Assembly (NCBI GenBank): GCA_963402885.1 | Contig: OY727103.1 | Coordinates: 5,866,501-5,930,500 of the forward strand | DNA length: 64,000 nucleotides | Reading direction: 5' to 3' | Origin: Antedon bifida | Lineage: Eukaryota > Echinodermata > Crinoidea > Comatulida > Antedonidae | In this document: positions 63,294-64,000 of the stretch, one piece after another | How the letters are laid out: each line of letters begins with the position of its first letter | Numbering within the stretch: position 1 is the stretch's first letter | Notes under the pieces: generated by a model | Databases searched by the model: none | Seen by the model: only the letters and a program-made list of their open reading frames with translations | What the model was told of the DNA's origin: nothing | Position numbers and translations under genes: made by a program

Positions 63294-64000
63294 TTACATC
63301 ATTTTAATAAAATGTTTCAGTTCAGAAATTATTTCGTTTACATTAGCAGATAAAACTTGTGTATGCATTTTTGGTCTACGAATGGACTCTTCCAGTTCAA
63401 GGTGCATCATGGGATATGGGTTGAAGTCTTTCAACTGTCGAAAGAGTGTCACAGGGTCATCTGCATCAACTGACCCCTCTAGCGCGGTCAGTACATCTGA
63501 AGCGAATTTCCCATAATGTGCAGTTGAACAAATTACCATAGGAACAGATTCATCATGGAACCTGTCTGCAACCGCCTTAGCCACCGCTGTGTGCGGGTCC
63601 AATAAATAACCTAGAGAAAAAAATAAATGGTAATAATAAGAAATGAATATAGGCCTAATAATATTAACAATACTTAATAATAACAGGTTTGAACAAGTCT
63701 AGTAGTGAATCTATACAATAATATTACAATTAATATTGATATGTAATAGTAATAATAAAAAATACTATTTTTGTTTATCTCTCTTTAAGGCAAATTTACA
63801 CAGACGAGTGGTAACGGTAATCAAAATATAGAATCTATGTTATTATTCTGTGTGACCATTTACACACAACGGGGGAGTGGACGGGCGGTTTGCAGATGCA
63901 GACTCCACGTGGTACAAGGTACGCTGTTTTCTGCTTACCGTTACCACTCGTCTGCTGTGTAAATTGGCCTTACCTGTTCTCTTAAAGACATCATGAATTG
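63294..64000 (-). CDS. THNSL1: Threonine synthase-like 1, last two exons
   Basis: Minus strand: exon 64000-63974 (partial; ...IHDVFKRTG) with donor GTAAGG, then 63610-63294 ending in TAA. The join reads through KRTGYLLDPHTAVAKAV, the C-terminal signature of the threonine synthase-like PLP-fold family, followed by a conserved STAHYGKFASDVL helix. DPHTAVA followed by AKAVADRF fits THNSL1 better than THNSL2 (PHSAVA). Animal THNSL1 has a PLP-binding threonine synthase fold; its true substrate in animals is uncertain. The rest of the gene lies beyond the window. The 363-bp intron contains a MITE that touches the donor. Confidence 0.75.
63788..63970. mobile_element. MITE abutting the THNSL1 splice donor
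   Basis: 183 bp with inverted ends of about 35 bases (AGGCAAATTTACACAG... and ...CTGTGTAAATTGGCCT, one mismatch and a 3-base indel; inner parts CGAGTGGTAACGGTAA and inverse). Flanked by TA (63786-63787 and 63971-63972), as for Tc1/mariner-type insertions. Confidence 0.75.

Overview
The window is AT-rich nuclear DNA of an animal. Genes are split by GT-AG introns, spaced kilobases apart, and separated by small transposon remnants and minisatellites. The protein families (katanin p80-like con80, TMEM209, a MYND zinc-finger protein, an NHL/filamin TRIM-like protein, a class A GPCR, immunoglobulin-superfamily receptors, threonine synthase-like) fit a marine invertebrate. The very frequent palindrome TAGGCCTA, DIRS and hammerhead-bearing retroelements and the gene mix suggest an invertebrate deuterostome such as an echinoderm. 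That assignment is inference; no taxonomic marker is present.

Layout. 1-16021 (+): last four exons of a katanin p80-like gene. Its 8.8 kb intron holds a GC-richer, 5'-truncated DIRS-type tyrosine-recombinase retroelement flanked by a 30-bp direct repeat. 16.3-30.8 kb: largely intergenic, with a 1.6 kb hairpin-ended element (17.9-19.5 kb), MITE-like repeats, a TATGTAGCAT-type minisatellite and one possible terminal exon. 30.8-31.2 kb: two head-to-tail short elements, each carrying a hammerhead-ribozyme core on the minus strand; one hammerhead is complete. 31.57-33.12 kb (+): single-exon coiled-coil/filamin/NHL gene with a frameshift. 33.9-39.55 kb (-): TMEM209, eleven coding exons with consistent phases; the last exon was not found. 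One intron of it contains a 42-bp minisatellite built from copies of its own 5' splice site.

40.9-48.5 kb (+): nine-exon gene for a protein of about 1194 residues, divergent from TMEM209, ending in a MYND zinc finger. 51.8-52.7 kb (+): intronless GPCR. 55.8-56.3 kb and 60.6-62.2 kb (+): two related intronless-ORF type I membrane proteins, one with two Ig domains and a mucin-like stalk, the other an Ig-less short paralogue. Between them lies a decayed Ty3/gypsy 3' half, with LINE 3' fragments near 54.5 and 59.2 kb. 63.29-64.0 kb (-): last two exons of a threonine synthase-like 1 gene, with a MITE lying against the splice donor.

The strongest unusual signals are the complete hammerhead ribozyme at 31122-31177, the splice-donor minisatellite at 34286-34660, transposons sitting at 5' splice sites in two or three genes, the DIRS fragment with its internal complementary region, and the Ig/mucin receptor pair.
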